A program made the translations under genes and the position numbers. The notes beneath the pieces were generated by a model, which saw only the letters and a program-made list of their open reading frames with translations, was not told the origin of the DNA and did not search any database. Below, piece by piece: positions 7,391-14,012 of a stretch of 22,210 nucleotides of DNA; the stretch's first letter is position 1, and each line of letters starts with the position of its first letter. The DNA comes from Francisellaceae bacterium UBA6186. Its GTDB lineage: Bacteria; Pseudomonadota; Gammaproteobacteria; UBA6186; Azoamicaceae. The stretch lies in the NCBI GenBank assembly GCA_002422785.1, contig DITK01000009.1, forward strand, positions 4,075-26,284, read 5' to 3'.

Positions 7391-9248
7391 TGAATATTTT
7401 TTATTTTCTATAATCGTTTTAATTGCTATTTGTGTTATGGCTAGTTGTTTTGGTTGTTACTCTTATCATGTTTATGAAAACAAAAAAACCAACTTGTTAT
7501 TGCAAGTAACTAAAAGTATTTCTTTTGAGCTGTTTAGTATTTTCAATGAAAATGAAAACATTTTAAAATTTTTTGGATCTAAAATAGCTAATCATATTGA
7601 TCCTGAAGACTTAAACGGTATTTTTAATTTATTAGTTTCTAATGTTGATTTGAATATACCTAGCATGACTAAATCTTGTCTTAGTTGGGTAAATCCTGAT
7701 GGTAAACTTACTGTATGTGGAAAACATGGAGTTTTACCGGTATGTGGACAAGGTAAGATCCAATCAAAAAAAAGTCCAGATATTAAAGACAAAAAATATT
7801 TTATTAATGCCAAAAATAATCCATGGACTTTACAAATATCTGAGCCATGTAATAGTTTTTCTGGTAACAGTTATATTTTACCTACTGCTATGGGGATCCA
7901 AAATAAGCATAGAGAATTTATTGGATATCTTATTCTGGGTTTGAGGATAGATCATATTAGTCATTATATTGAAAAAATTACTAATCTTCAAAAAGCCAGT
8001 TATGTTATATTAGATCAAAATTTTAAAGCTATTGCATCTTCTGGCGAACAATTAGAAAATTTAGAAAATTTGATGCATGATAAAAAAATGATACATTTCA
8101 TGTCAAGTAATGATAAGTTTTTGCCAATATCTTTTCGTCATAATAATATAAAATACAGCTATATGAGCAAAATTTCTGAGTATCCATTTTTTATCTTAAC
8201 TGGATATGATATTAATTTGTATAGGCAAGATTTTTTGCAGAAATTTAGTTCTATATTGATAGAATTTTTTGTGATGGGGGTTTTATATATAATATTACTA
8301 TACTTCTTTAGAAAAAAGATAATTTCTCCCATAACTGATTTATCTAAATTGGCATTTTCTATATCCAATGGAAATTTACAAGTTAAAATACCCAAACAAA
8401 ATTCCAGTGAATTATTTGGGCTTGCTAAAGGTCTTTCTTTAGTAATTAAACATATAAAAAAAACAGAAATATATGCGCAAAAGCTTGAATTCGCTAATAA
8501 AATTTCTAAAGATTCTGATTATGCAAAAGCAGTATTTATAAAAAAAATGCATTATGAATTTGGGAATTATTTTAAAGAAATTTTTGTTTATTCTAATTTT
8601 ATATATAAATATTTAAAAAACAATTCTATTGATAAAGATCATAAAATTATTCAGTGTTCTAAAAAAATACAGGAATTAATAATGATGATTAACAGTAAAA
8701 CTAGTGATGAACTAAAGTTAAGTTATTTTTTTGTAAATGATATTTTAGAAAATGCCATAAAAGTTAATATAAAAATGTCTTTTTTAAAAGACATTTTTAT
8801 AGAGACAGATTTTCAACAAAATATGCCAAGAATCTATGCTGATGAATTACGTATTAAACAGATTTTAATAAGTTTAATTGGCCATTCAATAGAAAATTCT
8901 CCTAATAATGCAAAAATATCTATAATTTCTAGTACTTATTTAGAAAATGACAACATTTGGTTTAAAATTAATATAGTTGATCATGGTTTTGGATTAGATG
9001 AATATAATTTAAGTGAAATAGAAAAAAAATTCAATAACAACGAGGATATCACTATATTTGAATTTACTAAAATGAAAATAGAGTTTGTTGAAAAAATAGT
9101 ATTAATGCACAAAGGTAGTTTAAATATAGTAAATAAATTAAATAAAGGAAGTGAATTGCAATTACTGTTGCCTTTGTTAGAACAAGAAGATTATTTATTG
9201 CAAAAAGATGTAACCAACATTATGCATCATACGTTTGTCAACATCTAA
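7362..9248 (+). CDS. Membrane sensor with histidine-kinase architecture but degenerate catalytic motifs (pseudo-kinase)
   Basis: A 628-residue sensor. The order is a membrane segment (about 11-33), a periplasmic double-Cache/PDC-type sensor (about 35-295, with CLSWVNPDG, DKKYF, and ILPTAMGIQ before IGYLILGLRI), a second membrane segment (about 298-318), a HAMP (about 320-375, SPITDLSKLAFSISNGNL), and a helical plus ATPase-like region aligned with histidine kinases. The H-box reads M396-H-Y-E-F, so Tyr398 sits where the phospho-acceptor His belongs. The N-box Asn is His508 (SLIGHS), and the glycine-rich G2 box is replaced by ITIFEFTKMK near 563-572. The G1 DxGxG survives (D540-H-G-F-G544). Autophosphorylation is therefore unlikely; signal relay through conformation or binding is more plausible. 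No response regulator is nearby. The sensor domain has four cysteines (106, 119, 128, 163). The reading frame is intact over its full length. Confidence 0.8.
   Translation: MKIKLRPISNEYFLFSIIVLIAICVMASCFGCYSYHVYENKKTNLLLQVTKSISFELFSIFNENENILKFFGSKIANHIDPEDLNGIFNLLVSNVDLNIPSMTKSCLSWVNPDGKLTVCGKHGVLPVCGQGKIQSKKSPDIKDKKYFINAKNNPWTLQISEPCNSFSGNSYILPTAMGIQNKHREFIGYLILGLRIDHISHYIEKITNLQKASYVILDQNFKAIASSGEQLENLENLMHDKKMIHFMSSNDKFLPISFRHNNIKYSYMSKISEYPFFILTGYDINLYRQDFLQKFSSILIEFFVMGVLYIILLYFFRKKIISPITDLSKLAFSISNGNLQVKIPKQNSSELFGLAKGLSLVIKHIKKTEIYAQKLEFANKISKDSDYAKAVFIKKMHYEFGNYFKEIFVYSNFIYKYLKNNSIDKDHKIIQCSKKIQELIMMINSKTSDELKLSYFFVNDILENAIKVNIKMSFLKDIFIETDFQQNMPRIYADELRIKQILISLIGHSIENSPNNAKISIISSTYLENDNIWFKINIVDHGFGLDEYNLSEIEKKFNNNEDITIFEFTKMKIEFVEKIVLMHKGSLNIVNKLNKGSELQLLLPLLEQEDYLLQKDVTNIMHHTFVNI
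8771..8798. repeat. Perfect 13-base inverted repeat inside the pseudo-kinase gene
   Basis: AAAAATGTCTTTT and AAAAGACATTTTT flank two bases (8784-8785). It encodes part of the region between the H-box and the N-box. Its few G:C pairs make a weak RNA hairpin, but the right arm ends in a T run, so it resembles a weak terminator lying within a gene. It may be only a chance product of AT-rich sequence. Confidence 0.4.
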
Positions 9249-9271
9249 AATATAATAAAAATAATATAGTT

Positions 9272-9961
9272 TTAACTAATCCAAATCAAACTATACATTC
9301 TATTATTGCAGCCAGGGTTGCGTCGGTAAGAATAAAACAAATCTTCACGAGAATAGGTGCACACATTTTCTGAGAAAATTTGGTTATGATGTATTCCGCA
9401 TTGATATAAATTAATTTTAGCTATTTGATAAATATCAGCTAAATATTTATCCAAGTTATTTTTTTTTATGAAAGCAGAATTATATAAATTTAATTTTTTA
9501 TGTGGATGATTGATATTAAAATCTTCAAATTGATCTAATACATCTTTCCCGACCTCGAAAGCTAAAGGTCCGATGGCAGGGCCCAACCAAAATAATAAAT
9601 CTTTAGTAATCAAATTTAATGGCTTAATTTTCATAAAGAAATTATTTATGATACCATTCGCAAGTCCACGCCAACCAGCATGAATGGCAGCTACAAAGGT
9701 ACCATGGATATTGGTAATTAAAATCGGTAAACAATCTGCTGTTTTAACTAGGCAAACAAGATTTTTATTTATAGTATAACTGCCGTCGGCAATCGGTGGT
9801 TGTGGTAAATCAATTTGAGCACTTAAAATATTAATACCATGTTCTTGAGTTATCAAAAATTTATTGTTTGGTAAATTAAGATCTTCTATATTACAATTTT
9901 TTAAAGTAGTAAAAGCATGAATGTTTGATGGTTGTGGCCAGGTAGGTTTAATAATATTCAT
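9272..9961 (-). CDS. pgeF: Peptidoglycan editing factor / multicopper-type oxidase fold protein (YfiH, purine nucleoside phosphorylase family)
   Basis: Cytoplasmic protein of the YfiH/PgeF (Cu-oxidase_4) family, 229 residues, the usual length. Members are linked to quality control of UDP-muramyl peptides in peptidoglycan synthesis and to purine nucleoside cleavage. Visible landmarks are TQEHG, TADCLPIL and AAIHAGWRG, which hold the His/Cys metal ligands, plus GPAIGPLAFEVG and the C-terminal YSYRR. The ATG at 9961 follows the stop of rluD by 2 bases, so the two genes form an operon, the same pairing as in E. coli (rluD-yfiH). In E. coli clpB follows; here pgeF instead faces the end of the pseudo-kinase gene across 23 bases with no terminator hairpin. 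Confidence 0.93.
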   Translation of the reverse strand: MNIIKPTWPQPSNIHAFTTLKNCNIEDLNLPNNKFLITQEHGINILSAQIDLPQPPIADGSYTINKNLVCLVKTADCLPILITNIHGTFVAAIHAGWRGLANGIINNFFMKIKPLNLITKDLLFWLGPAIGPLAFEVGKDVLDQFEDFNINHPHKKLNLYNSAFIKKNNLDKYLADIYQIAKINLYQCGIHHNQIFSENVCTYSREDLFYSYRRNPGCNNRMYSLIWIS

Positions 9962-9963
9962 AA

Positions 9964-10911
9964 TTAATGTTGTTGAGAGAGGTTTAATTGATTTGTTAGC
10001 ATATCTAATAAATTTTGCATATCTGCTGGTAAATTAGTATTAAAGTGTAAATCTCTGGCAGTGGCTGGATGTTTAAATCTTAATTCTTTAGCATGCAGAG
10101 CTTGTCTTGGGAAATTTTTTATTTGGCTATTTTCTAATTGTGATGCTGCATATAATTTATCTCCAACAATTGGGTGACGAATATATTGCATGTGGACCCT
10201 TATTTGATGAGTTCTTCCGGTTTCTATTTCTAATCTGATATGAGTATGATTTTTAAATTTTTTTAATACCCTATAATGAGTAATAGCAATTTTGCCAGTG
10301 TCTATAACATCCATTTTTAGTCGATTACGTGGGTGACGTCCGATGGTGGTATTTAATGTGCCGCCTGCAATTAATTGTCCAATTATAACTGCTTCATAAA
10401 CTTTAATAATCATACGATTTTTTAATTGTAAAACTAAATTATTATAAGAAGACAAGTTTTTAGCAACAATTACTAAACCCGTAGTATCCTTGTCTAGTCG
10501 GTGTACTATTCCAGCTCTGGGGAGAAACTGTAATTCCTGGTTATAATGCAATAAAGCATTTAATAATGTACCGTGCCAATTACCTGCAGCTGGGTGCATT
10601 ACCATATTACTTGGTTTATTTAGGATCAAGATATCATTATCCTCATAAACAATATCTAGGGTTAAATTTTCCGGGATCCAATTTTGAGTTTTGATCTTGG
10701 TGGTAGCCGCAATTGTTATTTTTTCCCCGCCTTTAACTTTATACTTTGGCGAGGAAATTTGATTATTAAGTAAGCAAGAGCCATCTAAGATCCATTGTTT
10801 TAAATTTTCTCTGGAATATTCAGGAAACAATGCGGCTAATGCTTGGTCTAATCTTTTAGCAGAATAACTTAATGGTATAGTGCCATCTAATTGGACAAAT
10901 TTTGGATCTAT
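9964..10911 (-). CDS. rluD: 23S rRNA pseudouridine synthase RluD, start codon probably AUA
   Basis: Makes pseudouridines in helix 69 of 23S rRNA (positions 1911, 1915 and 1917 in E. coli). An S4 RNA-binding domain (RLDQALAALFPEYSRENLKQ) is followed by the synthase domain with HRLDKDTTG (catalytic Asp), ETGRTHQIRVHM and RQALHAKELRF. Conserved residues equivalent to the E. coli N-terminus (VQL...RLDQALA) continue well upstream of the TTG at 10830, yet no ATG, GTG or TTG occurs in frame between that TTG and the stop at 10945-10947. An ATA at 10909-10911, 7 bases after AGGTGA, is my preferred start. It gives a 315-residue protein with the catalytic Asp at residue 140, against 139 in E. coli. TTG 10830 would cut into the S4 domain. 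Function is certain; the start is inferred, and a sequence error is possible. Confidence 0.88.
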   Translation of the reverse strand: MDPKFVQLDGTIPLSYSAKRLDQALAALFPEYSRENLKQWILDGSCLLNNQISSPKYKVKGGEKITIAATTKIKTQNWIPENLTLDIVYEDNDILILNKPSNMVMHPAAGNWHGTLLNALLHYNQELQFLPRAGIVHRLDKDTTGLVIVAKNLSSYNNLVLQLKNRMIIKVYEAVIIGQLIAGGTLNTTIGRHPRNRLKMDVIDTGKIAITHYRVLKKFKNHTHIRLEIETGRTHQIRVHMQYIRHPIVGDKLYAASQLENSQIKNFPRQALHAKELRFKHPATARDLHFNTNLPADMQNLLDMLTNQLNLSQQH

Positions 10912-10943
10912 TATAAAATCACCTACTATTATAAAATCACCTA
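10908..10943 (-). repeat. Exact 18-base tandem duplication at the rluD start
   Basis: The unit TAGGTGATTTTATAATAG (- strand) occurs twice back to back, at 10943-10926 and 10925-10908. Each copy carries an AGGTGA ribosome-binding-like motif followed 4 and 7 bases later by ATA codons in the rluD frame. The length is a multiple of three, so copy-number change would keep the frame. Confidence 0.85.
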
Positions 10944-10950
10944 ATTAATA

Positions 10951-10979
10951 TTGTTATTAATAATACTATCAGGTAGTAT
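10951..10979 (+). promoter_or_regulatory. Possible bamD promoter
   Basis: TTGTTA at 10951-10956 and TAGTAT at 10974-10979, with 17-base spacing and four of six matches each. The -10 lies in a 6-base inverted repeat (ATACTA, 5-base loop, TAGTAT). Plausible but not strong. Confidence 0.35.
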
Positions 10980-11002
10980 GAACTCGAATTATTTTTTGTT
11001 AA
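10975..11002 (-). promoter_or_regulatory. Possible rluD promoter overlapping the bamD one
   Basis: On the - strand, TTAACA (11002-10997) and CATACT (10980-10975) have 16-base spacing. Its -10 covers nearly the same bases as the proposed bamD -10, so the two divergent promoters would compete. Weak evidence. Confidence 0.25.
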
Positions 11003-11036
11003 AGCTTTAATTTTCATTTTGAAGATGTAAAAACAT

Positions 11037-11843
11037 ATGTCAGTTAGTTTAAAAAAACATTTTGTTATTAACCGTATAGTTAAATCGCTATGTTTGCTTG
11101 TTACTATTTCTATTAGTACTGTCAACTTGGTTAGTTGTTCTTCAAAAAAAATTGATGCTTATGCTGGTTTGTCTGCAGAACAAATTTACACGCAAGGTCG
11201 TAATAATACCCAAAAAGGTAAATTTTCTGATGCGATAAAAGATTTTGAAGCACTAGAGTCTAATTATCCTTATGGTAATTATTCGGATAAAGCTAAAATA
11301 TCTTTGATACATGTATATTACAAGAAAAAAGAGTATCCACAGGCCAAGGCTACAGCTGGTCGATTTATTCGCATGTATCCTAATCATAGATATTCAGATT
11401 ATGCATATTATATGCAAGGATTATCTAGCTACGATCAATATTACAGCAGTGCTTATAAATTTTTTAAAATTGATCGGAGTAAGAGAGAACCAACTTTTGC
11501 TATTGAGTCTTTTGATGATTTCAAGTCTTTATTGTTGAAATTTCCACATTCTAAGTATGCCCAAGATGCTAGGCAGCGCATGTTACATTTACGTAATCAA
11601 ATTGCAAATCACGAATTATATATAGCCAAATATTATTTAGCCAAAGAGGCTTATCTTGCCGCAGCTAATAGGTCTAAAGTAATTATATCTGATTTTGATC
11701 AAACCTTAGCAGTAGAAGAAGCACTAAAAATAATGGCTCAAGCATATAAATCATTAAATATGTTAGAATTAGAAAGAAACACGGTTAATTTGCTAAATGC
11801 AAATTTTAGTTCTATTAGTTCTAACAGTGCAACAGAAAAATAA
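11037..11843 (+). CDS. bamD: Outer membrane assembly lipoprotein BamD
   Basis: Essential lipoprotein of the BAM complex, which inserts beta-barrel proteins into the outer membrane. It is 268 residues, slightly longer than E. coli BamD. The signal peptide ends in a lipobox L-V-S-C (Cys about 34). Tetratricopeptide-type helical repeats follow, with family landmarks: FSDAIKDFEALESNYPYG, SLIHVYYKKKEYPQA, RFIRMYPNH, YYMQGLSS and FFKIDRSKREP. ATG 11037 is preceded by only a weak GAAG. It is divergent from rluD, as in E. coli. The end overlaps the MFS transporter gene. Confidence 0.95.
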   Translation: MSVSLKKHFVINRIVKSLCLLVTISISTVNLVSCSSKKIDAYAGLSAEQIYTQGRNNTQKGKFSDAIKDFEALESNYPYGNYSDKAKISLIHVYYKKKEYPQAKATAGRFIRMYPNHRYSDYAYYMQGLSSYDQYYSSAYKFFKIDRSKREPTFAIESFDDFKSLLLKFPHSKYAQDARQRMLHLRNQIANHELYIAKYYLAKEAYLAAANRSKVIISDFDQTLAVEEALKIMAQAYKSLNMLELERNTVNLLNANFSSISSNSATEK

Positions 11844-13041
11844 AATTTGGTCCATATCTTTAGTTAGCTTTTGCTGGTCTACGGCATCTATGATGGTTAC
11901 ATCAGTTTTACCGATATACCTTATAGAAAATCTACACATTGGATATACCAAAATTGGTTATTTAGAGGGGATGGCAGTTTTTTGTGCTTTTGCAGCCAAA
12001 GTATTTGCTGGAATTTTAAGTGACAAGTTACAAAAACGACATATACTAATAGTTCTAGGCAGCATTCTTAGTGTAATAACTAAACCGATGTTAGCTTTAT
12101 CTGCTACATATCATATGATATTTGTTACCAGGTTTATAGATCGTTTTGCTAAAGGTATAAGATCGGCTCCCACAGATGCTTTAATTGCTGATTTAAATCC
12201 AGAAAGTTTAAATTATGCTTTTGGTTTTAGGCAGGCTATATATATATTGGGGGCGGTATTTGGGGCGATATTATCTATATTAATCATGTTTTTAATTGGA
12301 CCTAAATATCAAATTATTTTTTATATTTCATTAATTCCAGCATTAATAGCGGTAATTATTTTATTATTGTTTGTTGAAGATCCAGTTTTTCCCAAAACAC
12401 AGCAAATTAGCGACATAAATAACAAGCAATTTTTTATGGATCTTAATGATTTAAAAAAATTTTCTGCTTACTATTGGGCTATTTTATTTATAACTTTTTT
12501 TTTAATGATAGCAAGATTTAGTGAATCGTTTTTATCATTAAAGGTGAAGCAATTTGGTTGGCCAGTTTGTTGGTTGCCGTTAATTATTATTATTTCAGAT
12601 TTAAGTCATTCGTATTTTTCCTTTGTTAGTCGTAAGTTTGCAACTCAAGCTGCAACTGAACGTTTATTAATGATTGGGTTAGTAGTTTTAATTGTGGCTA
12701 ATATAACATGGATTTTGGCTAATAATAATTTAACCATTGTTATTGCAATAATTTTAACTGGTATGCATTTAGGCATTACTCAAGGAGTTTTAAGATCTTT
12801 AGTTGCGAGCAGTTCCCCTAATATTAATGGTACTGCATTTGCTTTATTTTATTTGGTTAGTGGTTGTGGGGTATTTATTGGTAATTTGATTGCGGGTATT
12901 TTAGCTGAAACTTTTTGGTTATCGGCAATTTTTATAGGTGGCATGGCAGCTTCTACTGCTGCGTTAATATTATTATTAGGTTTAAAGATTTATCGCAATA
13001 AATATTATGCGGCAGAAACTTCTGGAGTGACTTTAGAGTAA
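11827..13041 (+). CDS. MFS transporter (12 membrane segments), substrate unknown
   Basis: Inner-membrane major facilitator. It has the MFS signature between segments 2 and 3 (GILSDKLQKRHI), then RFIDRFAKGIRSAPTDALIADL, a pattern shared with a broad family of uncharacterised proteobacterial MFS proteins. About twelve hydrophobic segments are visible with a central loop near residues 190-215. I prefer the GTG at 11827 (start QQKNKIW), which overlaps bamD by 17 bases. An ATG at 11797 would add ten residues and overlap by 47. Neither has a good ribosome binding site, so translation is probably coupled to bamD. A run of nine T at 12495-12503 lies within the gene. The end is 1 base from the convergent SemiSWEET gene. 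The transported substrate cannot be told from sequence. Confidence 0.85.
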   Translation: MQQKNKIWSISLVSFCWSTASMMVTSVLPIYLIENLHIGYTKIGYLEGMAVFCAFAAKVFAGILSDKLQKRHILIVLGSILSVITKPMLALSATYHMIFVTRFIDRFAKGIRSAPTDALIADLNPESLNYAFGFRQAIYILGAVFGAILSILIMFLIGPKYQIIFYISLIPALIAVIILLLFVEDPVFPKTQQISDINNKQFFMDLNDLKKFSAYYWAILFITFFLMIARFSESFLSLKVKQFGWPVCWLPLIIIISDLSHSYFSFVSRKFATQAATERLLMIGLVVLIVANITWILANNNLTIVIAIILTGMHLGITQGVLRSLVASSSPNINGTAFALFYLVSGCGVFIGNLIAGILAETFWLSAIFIGGMAASTAALILLLGLKIYRNKYYAAETSGVTLE

Positions 13042-13042
13042 G

Positions 13043-13294
13043 TCAAAAAGCTAATATTCCGGCAAGAGTTAAAGTGGCACCAATAACGCCAACTATATTT
13101 GCAATTATTAGGGGTTTGTTTTTTAATAATAAACCATAAATTAACCAGCTAGTAAGTCCAATAAAGCTTATAAAAAATCCAATACCAGAAACATCTTGTG
13201 CTGATTTGGAAGTGAATATTTTATAAGCTTGCAAATAAAACATCAAATTAGTTGCTGGACCGATAAAATTCATATATTTTTCATAAAAATTCAT
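13043..13294 (-). CDS. SemiSWEET-type (PQ-loop/MtN3) small sugar transporter
   Basis: Small three-helix membrane protein (83 residues from ATG 13294; a GTG at 13303 would add three). SemiSWEETs form homodimers that let sugars pass down their gradient. Family features are TSKSAQDVS after helix 1, the second helix ending in SWLIYGLLLKNKP, and IIANIVGVIG in helix 3. The PQ motif of helix 1 reads LQ (FYLQAYKIF), so the hinge proline is missing. It follows lolB by 32-41 bases on the same strand, with an inverted repeat in the gap, and may be in the lolB transcript. Its end faces the MFS gene with a 1-base gap. Confidence 0.85.
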   Translation of the reverse strand: MNFYEKYMNFIGPATNLMFYLQAYKIFTSKSAQDVSGIGFFISFIGLTSWLIYGLLLKNKPLIIANIVGVIGATLTLAGILAF

Positions 13295-13301
13295 AATAAT
13301 C

Positions 13302-13329
13302 ACTATACCATAATATTAGGCGGTATAGT
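13302..13329. repeat. Perfect 8-base inverted repeat between lolB and the SemiSWEET gene
   Basis: ACTATACC and GGTATAGT flank 12 bases. It sits directly upstream of the SemiSWEET start. There is no U run after it on the - strand, so it is not a typical terminator; an operator or a leader hairpin is possible. Confidence 0.4.
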
Positions 13330-13335
13330 AATTAA

Positions 13336-13989
13336 TTATTGAGAGCTAAAATTTGTCACCACAATTTTAATAACCATATTTGAATTATGGATAACAATTT
13401 TTTTAGGCATAAATAAATTTTGTACGTTGGTTGTTCGGTAATTTATGTAATCAGAGTAAGTAACTGTCCAATTATCTTGTTTAAACCCATCGTTAATTAG
13501 TATATATTTTTTTGACAGGTCTGGCATCCCCAACAGCCAACAGGTTAAATAATTTAAGTTTAATGGTAATGATTCTATAGTTTGTTGTAATGCTAGAGTT
13601 TCTGAATTCATAGCAGTTTTATGGTTAATATTGTGATAATTTTTACCATTTTTGCTAATAATTTTAATATGATTTTGACGGTTATTATGGTTTTCTATGG
13701 TTTCTATTACTAAATTTTGCATATTTAAAGCACTGTAAAGAGTAATTGTTGATTTACTATTATTTTTTTGCCAATTTAGGTAGCAAATAGTTGATTTATT
13801 TTGTCTTTTTTCGTGCCAGCTAATTTTGCCACGGAGTTGCCAATTATTAATTTTATTATGAATTACAGAAAATTGTTGTGGGTTAAAGTGAGCATGGCTA
13901 TTAATTTTAGATATGTTATATGAGCAACCACACATTTGGGTGATTGCACATATTATTACAGTTATTAAGTAGGTTTTGTTTAGATTCAA
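13336..13989 (-). CDS. lolB: Outer membrane lipoprotein receptor LolB
   Basis: Takes lipoproteins from the periplasmic carrier LolA and inserts them into the outer membrane; itself an outer-membrane lipoprotein. It is 217 residues, close to the usual 200-210. An N-terminal signal ends at C22 in a slightly unusual lipobox (M-C-G-C). LolB landmarks follow: NNWQLRGKISW, ESLPLNLNYLTCWLLGMPD, DGFKQDNWTVTYSDY and a final LFMPKKIVIHNSNMVIKIVV. The sequence is diverged but the pattern is complete. The start is TTG at 13989, since no ATG is available before the signal core. It follows the lipase gene by 23 bases on the same strand. The usual neighbours ispE (downstream) and the TPR gene (upstream) are not adjacent. 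Confidence 0.85.
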   Translation of the reverse strand: MNLNKTYLITVIICAITQMCGCSYNISKINSHAHFNPQQFSVIHNKINNWQLRGKISWHEKRQNKSTICYLNWQKNNSKSTITLYSALNMQNLVIETIENHNNRQNHIKIISKNGKNYHNINHKTAMNSETLALQQTIESLPLNLNYLTCWLLGMPDLSKKYILINDGFKQDNWTVTYSDYINYRTTNVQNLFMPKKIVIHNSNMVIKIVVTNFSSQ

Positions 13990-14012
13990 GTTAAGTAATA
14001 TGCCTATTAAGT

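Noticed and set aside
7699..7944. Second reading frame of 81 codons within the pseudo-kinase gene
   Set aside because: It lies fully inside a well-supported gene in another frame, has no ribosome binding site and no recognisable product; a shadow frame.
9249..9271. Terminator between the pseudo-kinase gene and pgeF
   Set aside because: The short AT-rich gap has no stem with G:C pairs. The same holds for the gaps at 5413-5418, 13042 and 21932-21943.
9964..10830. rluD starting at TTG 10830
   Set aside because: This removes conserved S4-domain residues (RLDQALAA) that are encoded in frame just upstream, so the TTG is an internal Leu codon.
12495..12503. Run of nine T in the MFS gene as a phase-variation tract
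   Set aside because: Runs of 8-9 A or T are common in this AT-rich sequence and there is no sign of frame switching here.
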